Shown here one piece after another: positions 28,113 to 37,567 of a DNA stretch of 64,000 nucleotides. Position numbers and translations under genes: made by a program. Source of the DNA: an uncultured Carboxylicivirga sp. (GTDB lineage Bacteria; Bacteroidota; Bacteroidia; Bacteroidales; Marinilabiliaceae); NCBI GenBank assembly GCA_947491945.1, contig CANLLN010000001.1:1-64000 (forward strand), written 5' to 3'. Below the pieces are notes generated by a model. The model was not told where the DNA came from and did not search any database. It saw only the letters and a list, made by a program, of their open reading frames with translations. Position 1 is the first letter of the stretch. Each line of letters begins with the position of its first letter.

Positions 28113-29240
28113 ATGAAATTTGTAGTTTCCAGTACGGAATTACTATCGCATCTGCAAGCTATTAGTCGTGTGATTAGTAATAAAAGTACATTACCAATCC
28201 TTGATAATTTTTTATTGGATCTGAAAGACAGTAAACTGGTGATGACAGCGTCTGACCTGGAGGTGACCATGGTAACGTCGCTGATGCTTGAAAATGCCGA
28301 TGGGGATGGGGTAATTGCATTGCCTTCGCGTATTTTACTGGAGACGCTAAAGAAATTTCCTGAGCAGCCCTTGAATTTTGAAATTAACATGGATACTTTT
28401 GGTGTTGATATCATTACTGAAAAGGGTAAGTTTAGTATTGTGGGGCAAGATGGAGCAGACTTTCCGGAATTGCCAACACTGGATGCAGACAAGAGTTCGG
28501 GACTGCAAGTGCCGGTTGACCTTCTTGAGTCAGGTATCAATAAAACTTTGTTCGCTACAGCTGATGATGAGTTGCGTCCGGTGATGAATGGTATTTTGGT
28601 GGAGCTGTCGCCCGATAATATGACTTTTGTGGCTTCTGACTCGCACAAGCTGGTGCGTTACCGTCGCCTGGATGCCACCACTGAATTTACAGCATCCTTT
28701 ATTTTACCCAAAAAGCCGGCAGGATTGCTTAAGAATGTATTGCCTAAGGAGAGTGGTGATGTATCCATTGAGTTTGATGATAAGAATGCCTTTTTTACCC
28801 TGCCCAACTATAAGTTAGTGTGTCGCTTGGTGGAGGGTAATTACCCAAGTTATAATGCAGTGATACCACAGGATAATCCTTACAAGGTGATCATCGATCG
28901 CAGTGAGTTTCATAACACCCTGGGACGTGTATCCATCTTCTCTAATCAGGCCAGTAATCTGGTGAAGCTGAAGATGACGCCCGGTGAAATGGTGGTGTCG
29001 GCGCAGGATATTGACTTTAGCATCTCGGCACACGAGCGATTAAGCTGTCAGTACGAAGGCGATCAGATGGAAATTGGTTTTAAGTCGGGCTTCTTGGCTG
29101 ATATCCTCGATAATCTGAATTCCACTGATGTGATTCTTGAATTATCGGATCCTTCAAGAGCCGGTATTCTTCTGCCCTTTGAGAATAATGAAAACGAAGA
29201 TGAGTTGATGCTGTTGATGCCGATGATGATTAACGTGTAA
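28113..29240 (+). CDS. dnaN: DNA polymerase III sliding clamp (beta subunit)
   Basis: Ring-shaped processivity factor of 375 residues with the three repeated clamp domains (about 1-120, 130-245, 248-375). The start MKFVVSSTELLSHLQAISRV and the C-terminal LMLLMPMMINV are typical for Bacteroidetes. As usual in this phylum it is not next to dnaA or recF. It has its own promoter-like element and a strong terminator. Confidence 0.97.
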   Translation: MKFVVSSTELLSHLQAISRVISNKSTLPILDNFLLDLKDSKLVMTASDLEVTMVTSLMLENADGDGVIALPSRILLETLKKFPEQPLNFEINMDTFGVDIITEKGKFSIVGQDGADFPELPTLDADKSSGLQVPVDLLESGINKTLFATADDELRPVMNGILVELSPDNMTFVASDSHKLVRYRRLDATTEFTASFILPKKPAGLLKNVLPKESGDVSIEFDDKNAFFTLPNYKLVCRLVEGNYPSYNAVIPQDNPYKVIIDRSEFHNTLGRVSIFSNQASNLVKLKMTPGEMVVSAQDIDFSISAHERLSCQYEGDQMEIGFKSGFLADILDNLNSTDVILELSDPSRAGILLPFENNENEDELMLLMPMMINV

Positions 29241-29260
29241 TATTTGTTTGTACTTAATAT

Positions 29261-29300
29261 ATAAAAGCCGCTGTATCTTTTTCGATATAGCGGCTTTTAT
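29261..29300 (+). terminator. Terminator of dnaN
   Basis: ATAAAAGCCGCTGTATC pairs with GATATAGCGGCTTTTAT, a 17-base stem with one G-T wobble, 20 bases after the dnaN stop. Confidence 0.9.
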
Positions 29301-29509
29301 TGTTTTACAGAGAATTTTAGCAATGGAGAGCTTGCATGTATGAAGGGGGTCAGCAGAAAGCCTGTTTCTTGTGGCGATGCGGAGCAGCCTTATCAAATGC
29401 CAATTAGTCCATAGGTATATTAAATATATTATGTAGCTTCAAGGGCAATATAAATAATATGATTTGTATTGGGGAGTTATGGCAAATTAAAAACTAAACC
29501 AACTATACT

Positions 29510-30883
29510 ATGAGACAACTAACTATCTTCCTATCTTTATTATTGAGCAGCTCATTATTAGCTCAGAATAAGTTAGTTCCAAAATTTGATGAACGAATAG
29601 AATTATTAAGCGTTGTTTTTCGATTGGCTGAATCACCCGAATACATCAATAATTCAATAAAGTTGTATTCTGATTCCGTAGATGCCTACTTCAATCAGTA
29701 TAAAAATCATGAAGTGGTAAAACTAGCCCAAAAGCTACGTAAGAAAAATGGTGTTGCCTATGATGCTGTTATGTCCATGGCAATTCATTTGCGCATTGAT
29801 AATAACACAATACGATTTGATGAATCCTTAACGCGTAAAAACCTCGATAACCGTTGGGGGAAGTACAGCGACAATTTCGTCACTAAACTTTCTGATTTTT
29901 ACAGCAAAAGCGAGTTCAAACAATTCTTTAATAGAAACAAACCGCTGTATGAAATTGCAGAAGAGCGCTTTGGTAATATTAGTCAGTCGCTAGATATAGA
30001 ATGGTTCGAGAACTTTTATGGATACCAGCCAAAGGGCAAATATCACATTGTTCTTAGTTTACTAAATTATGGAAACTATGGTCCCAAAACATTAGCCAAA
30101 TCAGGAGAAGAAAACATCTATTCTATTCTTTGTGCATGGGAAACAGACAGCCGTGGAACTCCTAAATATCATGCCAATCAAAAGGGAACCTTAGTTCACG
30201 AATTTTGCCATTCATTTTGCAATCAATTGGGAGAAAAGTATATCCCGCAAATGGAACCAAAGGCAACCGAATTTTATAAAACTGTTTCAAAGTTAATGCG
30301 CAGACAAGCCTATGGTTCATCGCAAACTATGATTAATGAAATATTGGTTAGGGCCAGTACGATTAGATATTTTGAAGATACGGGAGTAGATGAAACTTCT
30401 ATTGATAGAATGTTGCTCAGTGAACAGGCTAATGGTTTTTTGTGGATTGATACTCTTTATCAGAGCTTTAATAATTATACCAGCAATCGTGAAAAATATG
30501 CAACTCTTGATGATTTTATGCCGCAAGTTGTGAGTTTGCAGAATTCATTATTACCTGAGGAGCTTCTTAAAAATTATAATAGTAACTGCCCGCGTATTAT
30601 AAGTTCATCAATTACTAATGGAGCTAAAGATGTATCACCAAGCTTAAGCGAAATTATAATCGAATACGATAGGCCGATGGCAAGTTATGGTATTTCTGAT
30701 AAGGGCAATCCACCGGAATTGGAGGTGGAGTGGAAAGACCAGCAGCATACAATTTTGAGTGTTAAGGTTGTTTTAGAAAGCGATACTGATTACGCGCTTC
30801 ATTTCCATCCGCCATTTAATGTCGATCGATATAAGTTTCCTCTTAAAGAAAGCTTTAAGCTTAAGTTTAAAACTAAAAAATAA
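29510..30883 (+). CDS. DUF4932-type putative zinc metallopeptidase with Ig-like tail
   Basis: Exported protein of 457 residues; signal peptide about 1-18 ending LLAQ. The central part carries HEFCH, an HExxH zinc-peptidase motif in LVHEFCHSFCNQ, with a downstream Glu in MINEILVRAS as likely third ligand; this matches the DUF4932 group. The last 90 residues look like an Ig-like beta-sandwich (Big_5 type: SSITNGAKDVSPSLSEIIIEYDRPM). Substrate unknown. The gene is visibly more AT-rich than dnaN and mnmA and opens an accessory block; an imperfectly palindromic repeat begins three bases after its stop. Confidence 0.72.
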   Translation: MRQLTIFLSLLLSSSLLAQNKLVPKFDERIELLSVVFRLAESPEYINNSIKLYSDSVDAYFNQYKNHEVVKLAQKLRKKNGVAYDAVMSMAIHLRIDNNTIRFDESLTRKNLDNRWGKYSDNFVTKLSDFYSKSEFKQFFNRNKPLYEIAEERFGNISQSLDIEWFENFYGYQPKGKYHIVLSLLNYGNYGPKTLAKSGEENIYSILCAWETDSRGTPKYHANQKGTLVHEFCHSFCNQLGEKYIPQMEPKATEFYKTVSKLMRRQAYGSSQTMINEILVRASTIRYFEDTGVDETSIDRMLLSEQANGFLWIDTLYQSFNNYTSNREKYATLDDFMPQVVSLQNSLLPEELLKNYNSNCPRIISSSITNGAKDVSPSLSEIIIEYDRPMASYGISDKGNPPELEVEWKDQQHTILSVKVVLESDTDYALHFHPPFNVDRYKFPLKESFKLKFKTKK

Positions 30884-30885
30884 CA

Positions 30886-30976
30886 TGCCATAACAAACCG
30901 TAATAATGCATAGCTTGCCGCAGGCGCAACACAGGCTGCGCATCATACGGCAGGCCGTTGTAGCCAAAGCTGCTAC
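30886..30976 (+). repeat. attC-like imperfect palindrome, copy 1
   Basis: Directly follows the peptidase-like gene. Outer arms ATAACAAACCGTA (from 30890) and TACGG-caggcc-GTTGT (30946-30961) pair with bulges; an inner CGCAG/CTGCG pair closes a GC-rich tip. The 3' part, CATCATACGGCAGGCCGTTG (30941-30960), recurs with three changes after the next gene. The shape recalls integron attC sites and the post-gene repeats common in Bacteroidetes, but canonical core sites are not exact. Confidence 0.5.
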
Positions 30977-31022
30977 AGATGAGTAGAATTATCTAAAACA
31001 AGAAACTATTAAGAAGTGAAAT

Positions 31023-31625
31023 ATGAAAGACGATAAAATAGAATTTAATTTTTTCGCTCAGAGTTATGCGCAATTTCTTATTTTAGAGGCATTGACTTTT
31101 AACGAAAAAATGCTTTCTAAGGAATTGTTTGAATATGTTGTTGAGAAAAGCAATCCTAGTTTGTTGAGCGCGTCTGTGAAACAATTGAATATATACTTGT
31201 TAGAAATGGTTTCTATTGGACTAATAGACTTGGAGCATATTCCAGAATTAAGAAACCAAGAACAACAGTCTTTTTCAATTACTGAAGCTGGAATTGAAGC
31301 ATTGAGAAATAGAACTTTTCAAAGTGTCGCTTCTTCGGCTTTCTTTAATAGACAGGCGATTAGATTGTCAAGAAGAACGTTGTATTTATCAATTATTTCA
31401 GTTGGTATTGCCTTGATTTCAATATTTATTTCAATAAGCTCTTCAAATTCAAGTTATATAGAATATCATAATATGAAGAAAGAATTCAATGAAATAAGAA
31501 AAATTCTAATTAATACTGATTCTGTTGAATTTAAACTAAATCGTATGCAACTCAATGAAATTATTTCAGCGAATAAGTTAGATACAATCATAATAATAGA
31601 TAAAGCTCAGGCTACAACACGCTAG
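31023..31625 (+). CDS. Winged-helix-like membrane protein of unknown function
   Basis: Not recognised. The first 100 residues look like a winged-helix domain: mixed short helices, then SFSITEAGIEALRNR, resembling the wing and last helix of PadR or MarR-like folds. One strong membrane helix follows (about 120-140), then a probable coiled coil (about 145-190) rich in Lys, Glu and Asn. The layout, cytoplasmic DNA-binding-like head plus helix and short coiled tail, is uncommon. AT-rich with Ile/Ser/Asn-heavy use unlike the core genes around, consistent with a transferred cassette. It sits between two copies of a related repeat. Confidence 0.55.
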   Translation: MKDDKIEFNFFAQSYAQFLILEALTFNEKMLSKELFEYVVEKSNPSLLSASVKQLNIYLLEMVSIGLIDLEHIPELRNQEQQSFSITEAGIEALRNRTFQSVASSAFFNRQAIRLSRRTLYLSIISVGIALISIFISISSSNSSYIEYHNMKKEFNEIRKILINTDSVEFKLNRMQLNEIISANKLDTIIIIDKAQATTR

Positions 31626-31934
31626 AATAAAGCATATGGGTACAATGATTTTTAGGAAGTTGAGTGGGGTTTTTGAACACCGCCAAATCTTTGATTTGGC
31701 TTTCATGAAAAGGTAAAACAAATATGCGCATTGGCTCCGCTCCTTTTGGGAAGTTGGTAAGGTTAAATCGCCTTACGACATCATGCGACAGGCCGCTGGC
31801 GAAAATACAGGCATCACTTTAATCTTGAAAAATTTTATACCTGGACTGGTTTCACAAACGTCCATGGAGATAAAAAGTACATCCTTATAGTCTTATAATA
31901 AGACTATAATCAACAATTATAAAAGAATAGTATT
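31626..31934. other. Gene-free stretch with three hairpins
   Basis: No convincing gene in about 310 bases. It holds a perfect hairpin GCCAAATC-TTT-GATTTGGC (31682-31700) followed by TTTC, a possible terminator for the gene before, a GTAAGG/CCTTAC hairpin (31757-31776), and the second attC-like repeat. The last 100 bases are AT-rich and probably hold the promoter of the metallophosphoesterase gene. Confidence 0.6.
31716..31803 (+). repeat. attC-like imperfect palindrome, copy 2
   Basis: AACAAATATGCGCATTGGC at the 5' side and CATCATGCGACAGGCCGCTG (31779-31798) at the 3' side; ATGCG/CGCAT pair across and an inner GTAAGG/CCTTAC hairpin lies between. The 3' 20-mer differs from copy 1 at three positions. 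Like copy 1 it follows an AT-rich accessory gene. Confidence 0.45.
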
Positions 31935-32768
31935 ATGAAGCTACAAATCAATAAATATTTACTAATTGCGGTGCTTATATTCAGTATCTCATGTACAGAA
32001 AAAGAAGATGAGTCTTTTTCTTTTGTTCAATTATGCGATACTCAGTTAGGCTTTGATTCTGAGGGTTATGAGAATGATGTTGATAAGTTCAAGCGAGCTG
32101 TTGCTCAAATTAATGAACTCAACCCAGATTTTGTGATTGTGTGTGGCGACCTTGTTAATATTCCAGTTGACAGTACATTTTCAGACTTTAAAAAAATTGC
32201 TGCAGGTTTGAAAATGCCATGTTATAATGCCCCGGGAAATCATGATGTTGGAAATAATCCGACAGATAGTACGCTTACTTATTATCGTAAAACGATCGGA
32301 AAGGATTATTATGAATTTCATCATAAAGGATATTCATTTATAGTGACCAATAGCCAATTGTGGAAAGGAAACTCCGGTAATGAGTCAGATAGACATGATC
32401 TTTGGTTTAAGCAGACTTTAAAGAATCAAAGCGCTAAGAATTATCCTGTAGTTGTAGTTGGGCATTATCCCTTGTTTTCTGAAAAGCCTGAAGAGGAGGA
32501 AGGGTATTTTAACTTTCCATCCCTTAAAAGGCAAGAGCTGCTGGCATTATTTTCACGAAACAATGTTGTTGCTTACTTATCAGGTCATGCTCACAAGTTA
32601 ATCATTAACAATTATGACAATATTCAAATGGTAAGTGGAGAAACGCTCAGTAGAAATTTCGACAATAAACCTTTTGGATTCAGACTTTGGCAGGTTTCGC
32701 CAGATACTGTAATGCAAAATTTTGTTCCCTTGCAAACAACATTAGTTCATGACGGAATAATTAAATAA
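31935..32768 (+). CDS. Calcineurin-like metallophosphoesterase lipoprotein
   Basis: Exported lipoprotein of 277 residues; lipobox SISC gives Cys20. The binuclear metal motifs are in order: CDTQLG (D-x-Q in place of D-x-H), VCGDLVN, PGNHDVG, VVGHYPLF and SGHAHK. Such proteins hydrolyse phosphomono- or diesters; the substrate is unknown. It resembles eukaryotic CPPED1-type phosphatases in the DxQ start. AT-rich like its two upstream neighbours. No repeat is seen after it. Confidence 0.85.
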   Translation: MKLQINKYLLIAVLIFSISCTEKEDESFSFVQLCDTQLGFDSEGYENDVDKFKRAVAQINELNPDFVIVCGDLVNIPVDSTFSDFKKIAAGLKMPCYNAPGNHDVGNNPTDSTLTYYRKTIGKDYYEFHHKGYSFIVTNSQLWKGNSGNESDRHDLWFKQTLKNQSAKNYPVVVVGHYPLFSEKPEEEEGYFNFPSLKRQELLALFSRNNVVAYLSGHAHKLIINNYDNIQMVSGETLSRNFDNKPFGFRLWQVSPDTVMQNFVPLQTTLVHDGIIK

Positions 32769-32946
32769 TCTTGGTGAATTAATAACTACTGGGGTATAGA
32801 GACATTGTTATTAGAGAAAGCTTCTATAGTGCAAGCCATTTTCAGTTTCTTTATTTGATGTGTGGAATCCTAATGTTCCATACGACGCTCTTTCTGTGCT
32901 TGTTGCGAAGTGTTTGTCAATTGATGGCAGGAATAAATAAAAATTG

Positions 32947-32954
32947 TACTTTTG
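32947..32954 (+). promoter_or_regulatory. Candidate -7 box of mnmA
   Basis: TACTTTTG, an exact TANNTTTG match 32 bases before the chosen mnmA ATG. No clear -33 TTTG at the usual distance. Confidence 0.5.
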
Positions 32955-32986
32955 TGCGCTAATTGGCAATAAAGAAGACAACTATC

Positions 32987-34189
32987 ATGCAAAAGAAAAA
33001 AGTCGTAATAGGCCTGTCGGGAGGCGTTGATTCAAGTGTTGCAGCCTATGTACTTAAGGAACAAGGCTATGAGGTGATTGGGCTTTTTATGAAGAACTGG
33101 CACGATACTACCGGTGTGCTTAAATCGGACTGTCCGTGGTTAGACGATCAGTTTGATGCCCAGGCCGTGGCCATGAAGCTGGATATTCCTTTTCACACGG
33201 TAGATCTAAGCGATTTTTATCGTCAGCGCGTGGTGGATTATATGTTTTCGGAGTACGAGAAAGGCCGCACGCCCAATCCGGATGTGCTGTGCAACCGCGA
33301 GATTAAGTTCGATGTGTTTATGGATAAAGCACTGGAGCTGGGTGCCGATTATGTGGCAACGGGTCATTACTGCCGCAAGGAAACGGTGCTGGTTGACGGC
33401 CGCGAGGTACATCGCCTGTTGGCCGGAAGCGATGATAACAAAGATCAGAGTTATTTCCTTTGTCAGCTCAGTCAGCAGCAGCTGGCCAAAGCCTTGTTTC
33501 CCATCGGGGATATCGTTAAACCCGAGGTGCGTCGTATTGCCAATGAGCTGAACCTGATTACGGCTCATAAAAAGGACTCGCAGGGCATTTGCTTTGTGGG
33601 TAAGGTGGATTTGCCGGTTTTCCTGCAGCAGAAACTGGAGCCTAAAAAAGGCCGGGTTTTTATGATTGATGCCGATTGTGAGCTTTTTAAGCGCGACTGG
33701 AGCAAAGCCGAAGGAGAGGCACCGACCGATGAGGATCTGGCGGAGCTATCCCTGCCTTATGCTTTTCATCCCAAGTATGGCAAGCGTATCGGTGACCATA
33801 ACGGGGCGCATTTTTATACCATAGGGCAGCGCAAGGGTCTGAATATCGGTGGATTTCCAGAACCTTTATTCATTATTGGTACCAATGTGGATTATAATCA
33901 GGTGTATGCCGGCATGGGCAAGCAGCATCCCGGTTTGTTCCGTAAGGTACTGCGCATTATGCCCGATGAGGTACATTGGGTGCGCAACGATTTGGCCATG
34001 ACGGTGGGTGAATCGCGTCGTTTGAATCTTCGTATCCGCTATCGTCAGCCCCTTCAGCAGGGAGTGCTCCATTATCGTGCCAATGGTCTGTTTCTTGTAT
34101 TTGACGAGCCGCAGCGGGGCATCACGGCCGGTCAGTTTGCCGCCTGGTACGATCAGGATGAGTTGATTGGTTCGGGTGTAATCAGCTAA
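32987..34189 (+). CDS. mnmA: tRNA-specific 2-thiouridylase
   Basis: Adds sulfur to U34 of Lys, Glu and Gln tRNAs, working with a sulfur relay. The PP-loop GLSGGVDSS is at the start; the two catalytic cysteines lie in [12 protein letters not shown] and [17 protein letters not shown] follows. Between the second Cys and YTIGQ there is an insertion (about 225-265: [20 protein letters not shown] and beyond) making the protein 400 residues, longer than the usual 360. The ATG is preferred over a TTG eight codons earlier. Its stop directly abuts the stop of the convergent sixA-like gene. Confidence 0.94.
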   Translation: MQKKKVVIGLSGGVDSSVAAYVLKEQGYEVIGLFMKNWHDTTGVLKSDCPWLDDQFDAQAVAMKLDIPFHTVDLSDFYRQRVVDYMFSEYEKGRTPNPDVLCNREIKFDVFMDKALELGADYVATGHYCRKETVLVDGREVHRLLAGSDDNKDQSYFLCQLSQQQLAKALFPIGDIVKPEVRRIANELNLITAHKKDSQGICFVGKVDLPVFLQQKLEPKKGRVFMIDADCELFKRDWSKAEGEAPTDEDLAELSLPYAFHPKYGKRIGDHNGAHFYTIGQRKGLNIGGFPEPLFIIGTNVDYNQVYAGMGKQHPGLFRKVLRIMPDEVHWVRNDLAMTVGESRRLNLRIRYRQPLQQGVLHYRANGLFLVFDEPQRGITAGQFAAWYDQDELIGSGVIS

Positions 34190-34693
34190 TTATTTAAACA
34201 TTTTAGGACTGATAAACCAGTCGATCTTACCTTCGCGTGCATTTACTTGTTCCCAGCTTTCCACATCAAAGGAGATTGCGATGGTTCCGGTGGTGGGAAA
34301 GTGTAGATAATCACTATTGCTCAGTGTAATGGCTGACATGGCAATTTCCGGATTGTGTCCAATAATCATAATGCATGGGTACTTTTCATTGTATTGGGCA
34401 AGATAAAGCAGCAATTCAGAAGTGGTGTAACCATCGTAAAGAAACTGTTCGCGCACGATGTGATGTTTTTCAATATTCAGCAGTTCTGCAAACACCCGCA
34501 TGGTTTGTGTGGCACGTGCTGCAGTGCTGCTAATCAGTAGATCCGGATGTATGCCGCGTGTTGTCATATCCTGGGCGATCAACTTGCTGTCATCATAGCC
34601 TCTGGGCTTGAGTTCGCGTTCGAAATCGGATTTATCGCTGTTATAGCCCAGTTGTTCTGTTTTGGCGTGGCGCGTAAGGATCAGTGTTCTCAT
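34190..34693 (-). CDS. SixA-like phosphohistidine phosphatase
   Basis: Histidine phosphatase superfamily protein of 167 residues. The catalytic RHAK is in LILTRHAKTE at the N-terminus, the second His in MIIGHNPEIA, and SSTAARATQT is the usual middle motif. SixA proteins remove phosphate from phosphohistidines, for example on ArcB or the nitrogen PTS. It overlaps ppk1 by four bases and is co-transcribed with it. Ppk1 runs through a phosphohistidine intermediate, so a link between the two is attractive but only inferred. Confidence 0.88.
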   Translation of the reverse strand: MRTLILTRHAKTEQLGYNSDKSDFERELKPRGYDDSKLIAQDMTTRGIHPDLLISSTAARATQTMRVFAELLNIEKHHIVREQFLYDGYTTSELLLYLAQYNEKYPCIMIIGHNPEIAMSAITLSNSDYLHFPTTGTIAISFDVESWEQVNAREGKIDWFISPKMFK

Positions 34694-36792
34694 GACTTTG
34701 CTTTTTTTGTGTTACCGGCATGTTGACGAGCTAACTGGTCGAGCTCTTTCAGGTATTGATAGCTTGCGTATTGCGCCCGCAGTGGTTTATCGCCTTGATT
34801 CACGGGTACATTCTTAAGGTCTTTATCTATACGTCGAAGTTTAATATTGTCTTGCAGCTGCATCTCCAGCATCGTAAGTATTTCAGCCTTAAGATCGGCT
34901 TGTTCAATGGGAAAGGCCGTTTCTATGCGTCGGTTAATGTTGCGGTTAAGCCAGTCGGCCGATGAGAGGAACATTTCGGTATCGTTATCGTTACCAAATA
35001 CCCATATTCGGGCATGCTCCAGGTAACTATCCACCAGTCTTAGCACTCTTATATTTTGACTGTACTCCTGTTCGGGTACCAGGCAGCAAATGCCCCGCAC
35101 AATCAAATCTATTTTTACACCGGCTCTGCTCGCTTCATACAGTTTGCTGATAAGATTTTTGTTTTGTATTCCGTTCATCTTCAGCAGTAGGTAGCCTCCT
35201 TTTCCACTTTTTGCCAGATCAATCTCGCGGTTAATACGCTTCATAATTTCCTTGCGCAGATTAATTTGCGTGATCAGTAGTTTGTTGAGTTTTGGCTTTG
35301 TACTTTGGTCTTCCAGGTAGTTGAATAAAGCCTCCATGTCATCGAGGTAGGCATCGTTGCAAGTGAAGAAGCCGTGATCGGCATACTGACGGGCTGTTTT
35401 CTCATTAAAGTTACCAGTGCTTAAGTAGGCAAAGGAACGCTTGCGCACACCGCGGGAACGTCGTATGGCCATCGCCATTTTAGCATGCACTTTCAGGCCG
35501 GGTATGCTGTAGATAATTTTAATACCCGCTTTTTCCATCTGCCGTGCAAAATGCAGGTTATTGGCCTCATCAAAGCGGGCTTTCACCTCTACAAATACTG
35601 TTACTTTCTTTTTGTTATGAGCCGCAAATATTAAGGCACCTACCACCTCAGAATTACTCGCCACCCTATACTGTGTCACTTTTATTTCATCTACCTTTTC
35701 ATCCGTTGCCGCCTCACGTAAAAACTGTATTACATAGTCGAACGAGTGATAGGGGAAATGCAGCACGCGCTCCTTGCGTTTGATGGCTTCAAACATGGAG
35801 CCGGCCTTATCCAGCTCGTAGGGTCTGATGGGTTGGGGTGCTTGCCATTGAAGTTGGGGCGCGTACGGGTTGGGGAAATTAAAAAAGTCGTGCAGGTTTT
35901 GGTAGCTGCCTGTTTCCACCAGTTCAATCTGCTTTATGTCGAAGGATTTCATTAGGAAGCCCAGTACATCGGCGGGTATGGAACGGTCGTGGTAAAGGCC
36001 GGCCGGTGTACCTGTTTTTCGCAGTGCCAGGTTTTTTCTTATTTTCTCTACCAAGTCGCCCCAAAACTCATCTTCAATACCCAAATCAGCGTTACGGGCT
36101 ATCTTAACGCCCCAGCTGCCCACCACATCATATCCCGGAAACAGCTCGGGTAAACCGTAGCGAAGTGCATCATCCAGAAACATATAATGGTACTGATTAT
36201 CAATCTTCGGTAGCTCAATAAAGCGGGGGTGATCGTTGGTGGGTACTTTGATAAGGGCATACCGCGGTCGCCGCTTTTTATCGGGTTTGTCTTTTTTTAT
36301 TTTGCGGTAGAGCTTTACTGCCAGGTAAAGGCGGTTGTCGCGCATAAAGCTGCGCGTACCTTTGTTAAGTAGCACGGGCTGGCAGTAGGGAATGAGCTCG
36401 GTATGGAAAAAGTCGTGTATAAATTGCAAATGCCTTGGTTCGTTGGAGTAACCATCGCGGTGCAGTATGATGCCGTTTTGCTTCATCAGGGGCATAATTT
36501 CCCCTTTGAAGATGCGGCTGTATTCGCGCCAGTGCTGCCTTACAATGGTGTTAATTTGCTCAAGAACAGGGCCTGCGTTGGGCAGGTCGGGGTAGCCTTC
36601 GGGGTGCAGGGTAGCGTTGCGGTATTCAGCTACTCTCACCTTATAAAATTCATCCAGATTATTGGAGTATATGGCCAAAAATTTGAGGCGTTCAAATAGG
36701 GGCAGACTGCCGTCTTTCGCCTCTTCAAGAACACGGTGGTTGAAAGAAAGCCAACTGATATCGCGGTTGTAAAATTGCTGTTCGATGAGCAT
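34690..36792 (-). CDS. ppk1: Polyphosphate kinase 1
   Basis: Makes inorganic polyphosphate from ATP through an autophosphorylated histidine. N-terminal domain begins FYNRDISWLSFNHRVLEEA; the head domain follows; the two PLD-like catalytic domains carry the key His in GLKVHAKMAMAIRR and AYLSTGNFNEKTA. I chose MLIEQQFYNRD (700 residues); 36 further upstream codons are open but look non-coding. It heads a two-gene unit with the SixA-like gene. Confidence 0.95.
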   Translation of the reverse strand: MLIEQQFYNRDISWLSFNHRVLEEAKDGSLPLFERLKFLAIYSNNLDEFYKVRVAEYRNATLHPEGYPDLPNAGPVLEQINTIVRQHWREYSRIFKGEIMPLMKQNGIILHRDGYSNEPRHLQFIHDFFHTELIPYCQPVLLNKGTRSFMRDNRLYLAVKLYRKIKKDKPDKKRRPRYALIKVPTNDHPRFIELPKIDNQYHYMFLDDALRYGLPELFPGYDVVGSWGVKIARNADLGIEDEFWGDLVEKIRKNLALRKTGTPAGLYHDRSIPADVLGFLMKSFDIKQIELVETGSYQNLHDFFNFPNPYAPQLQWQAPQPIRPYELDKAGSMFEAIKRKERVLHFPYHSFDYVIQFLREAATDEKVDEIKVTQYRVASNSEVVGALIFAAHNKKKVTVFVEVKARFDEANNLHFARQMEKAGIKIIYSIPGLKVHAKMAMAIRRSRGVRKRSFAYLSTGNFNEKTARQYADHGFFTCNDAYLDDMEALFNYLEDQSTKPKLNKLLITQINLRKEIMKRINREIDLAKSGKGGYLLLKMNGIQNKNLISKLYEASRAGVKIDLIVRGICCLVPEQEYSQNIRVLRLVDSYLEHARIWVFGNDNDTEMFLSSADWLNRNINRRIETAFPIEQADLKAEILTMLEMQLQDNIKLRRIDKDLKNVPVNQGDKPLRAQYASYQYLKELDQLARQHAGNTKKAKS

Positions 36793-37045
36793 GGTCTTAG
36801 CATCTAGTCCCCTAAAAATATTAAAAATAGGGTAAATTTGACAATGATTTTTAACATTTAGGAAGGAATAAAATACTAGACTAATACGATGCTGACTCAT
36901 TAGTATAAGGATGAGCGAATTAGCCTGGTGATTAGGTGAGAAGATTGAGGCAGTGGGTTTTTTATGCCAGCTGTGAATAGAATCACGGTACTCATATTTT
37001 GTTGCCTGATACCTTTCTCTTTGATTCAGCCTGGAATGAGGAGGC

Positions 37046-37543
37046 TTACGGTCTTTTGCTTAACTCAATAACTTCCATGTCTTTTATCTCTCCGTTGTCA
37101 AGGGTAAAGCGAAGGGCTGTGCGCACAGCGTGAAATCCTTGCTTACCGGCAGCTCCGGGGTTGATATGCAGCAAATTCAGGTCTTTATCATACATTACCT
37201 TGAGAATGTGCGAGTGACCCGATATAAAGAGTTTCGGTGTTTTTTTGAGCAGATGATTTTTGATGGCCGGCGAATAGTTTTTAGGATAGCCACCTATGTG
37301 AACCATCATCACATCAACACCATCGACGGTAAATCGTTCTATCTCTTTCAGCTCCCTTCTGATGGTTGCGTTATCGATGTTGCCATAAACGGCACGCGTG
37401 GTTTTCAATGATTGCATTTTATCCAATACCGATATATCGCCAATATCCCCCGCGTGCCATATTTCATCGCATTGTGCAAAAAGGGTTTGGAATTTAGGGT
37501 CGAAATAGGAGTGAGTGTCTGAGATAAGGCCTATGCGTGTCAT
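37046..37543 (-). CDS. YfcE/MJ0936-type phosphodiesterase
   Basis: Small calcineurin-like metallophosphoesterase of 165 residues, cytoplasmic, no signal peptide. Metal motifs in order: ISDTHSYF, WHAGDIGD, VYGNIDN, MVHIGGYP and SGHSHIL, so all ligands are present. Relatives hydrolyse artificial phosphodiesters; the natural substrate is unknown. It starts 24 bases after the queF stop on the same strand and probably shares its transcript, though no functional link is evident. Confidence 0.9.
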   Translation of the reverse strand: MTRIGLISDTHSYFDPKFQTLFAQCDEIWHAGDIGDISVLDKMQSLKTTRAVYGNIDNATIRRELKEIERFTVDGVDVMMVHIGGYPKNYSPAIKNHLLKKTPKLFISGHSHILKVMYDKDLNLLHINPGAAGKQGFHAVRTALRFTLDNGEIKDMEVIELSKRP

Positions 37544-37567
37544 TCTTTTTTTTGCAAAAATAGGGGT

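Noticed and set aside
34690-36900. 36-codon upstream extension of ppk1
   Set aside because: AT-rich, no similarity to the Ppk1 N-terminus, which starts at the usual FYNRDISWLSFN segment just after the chosen ATG.
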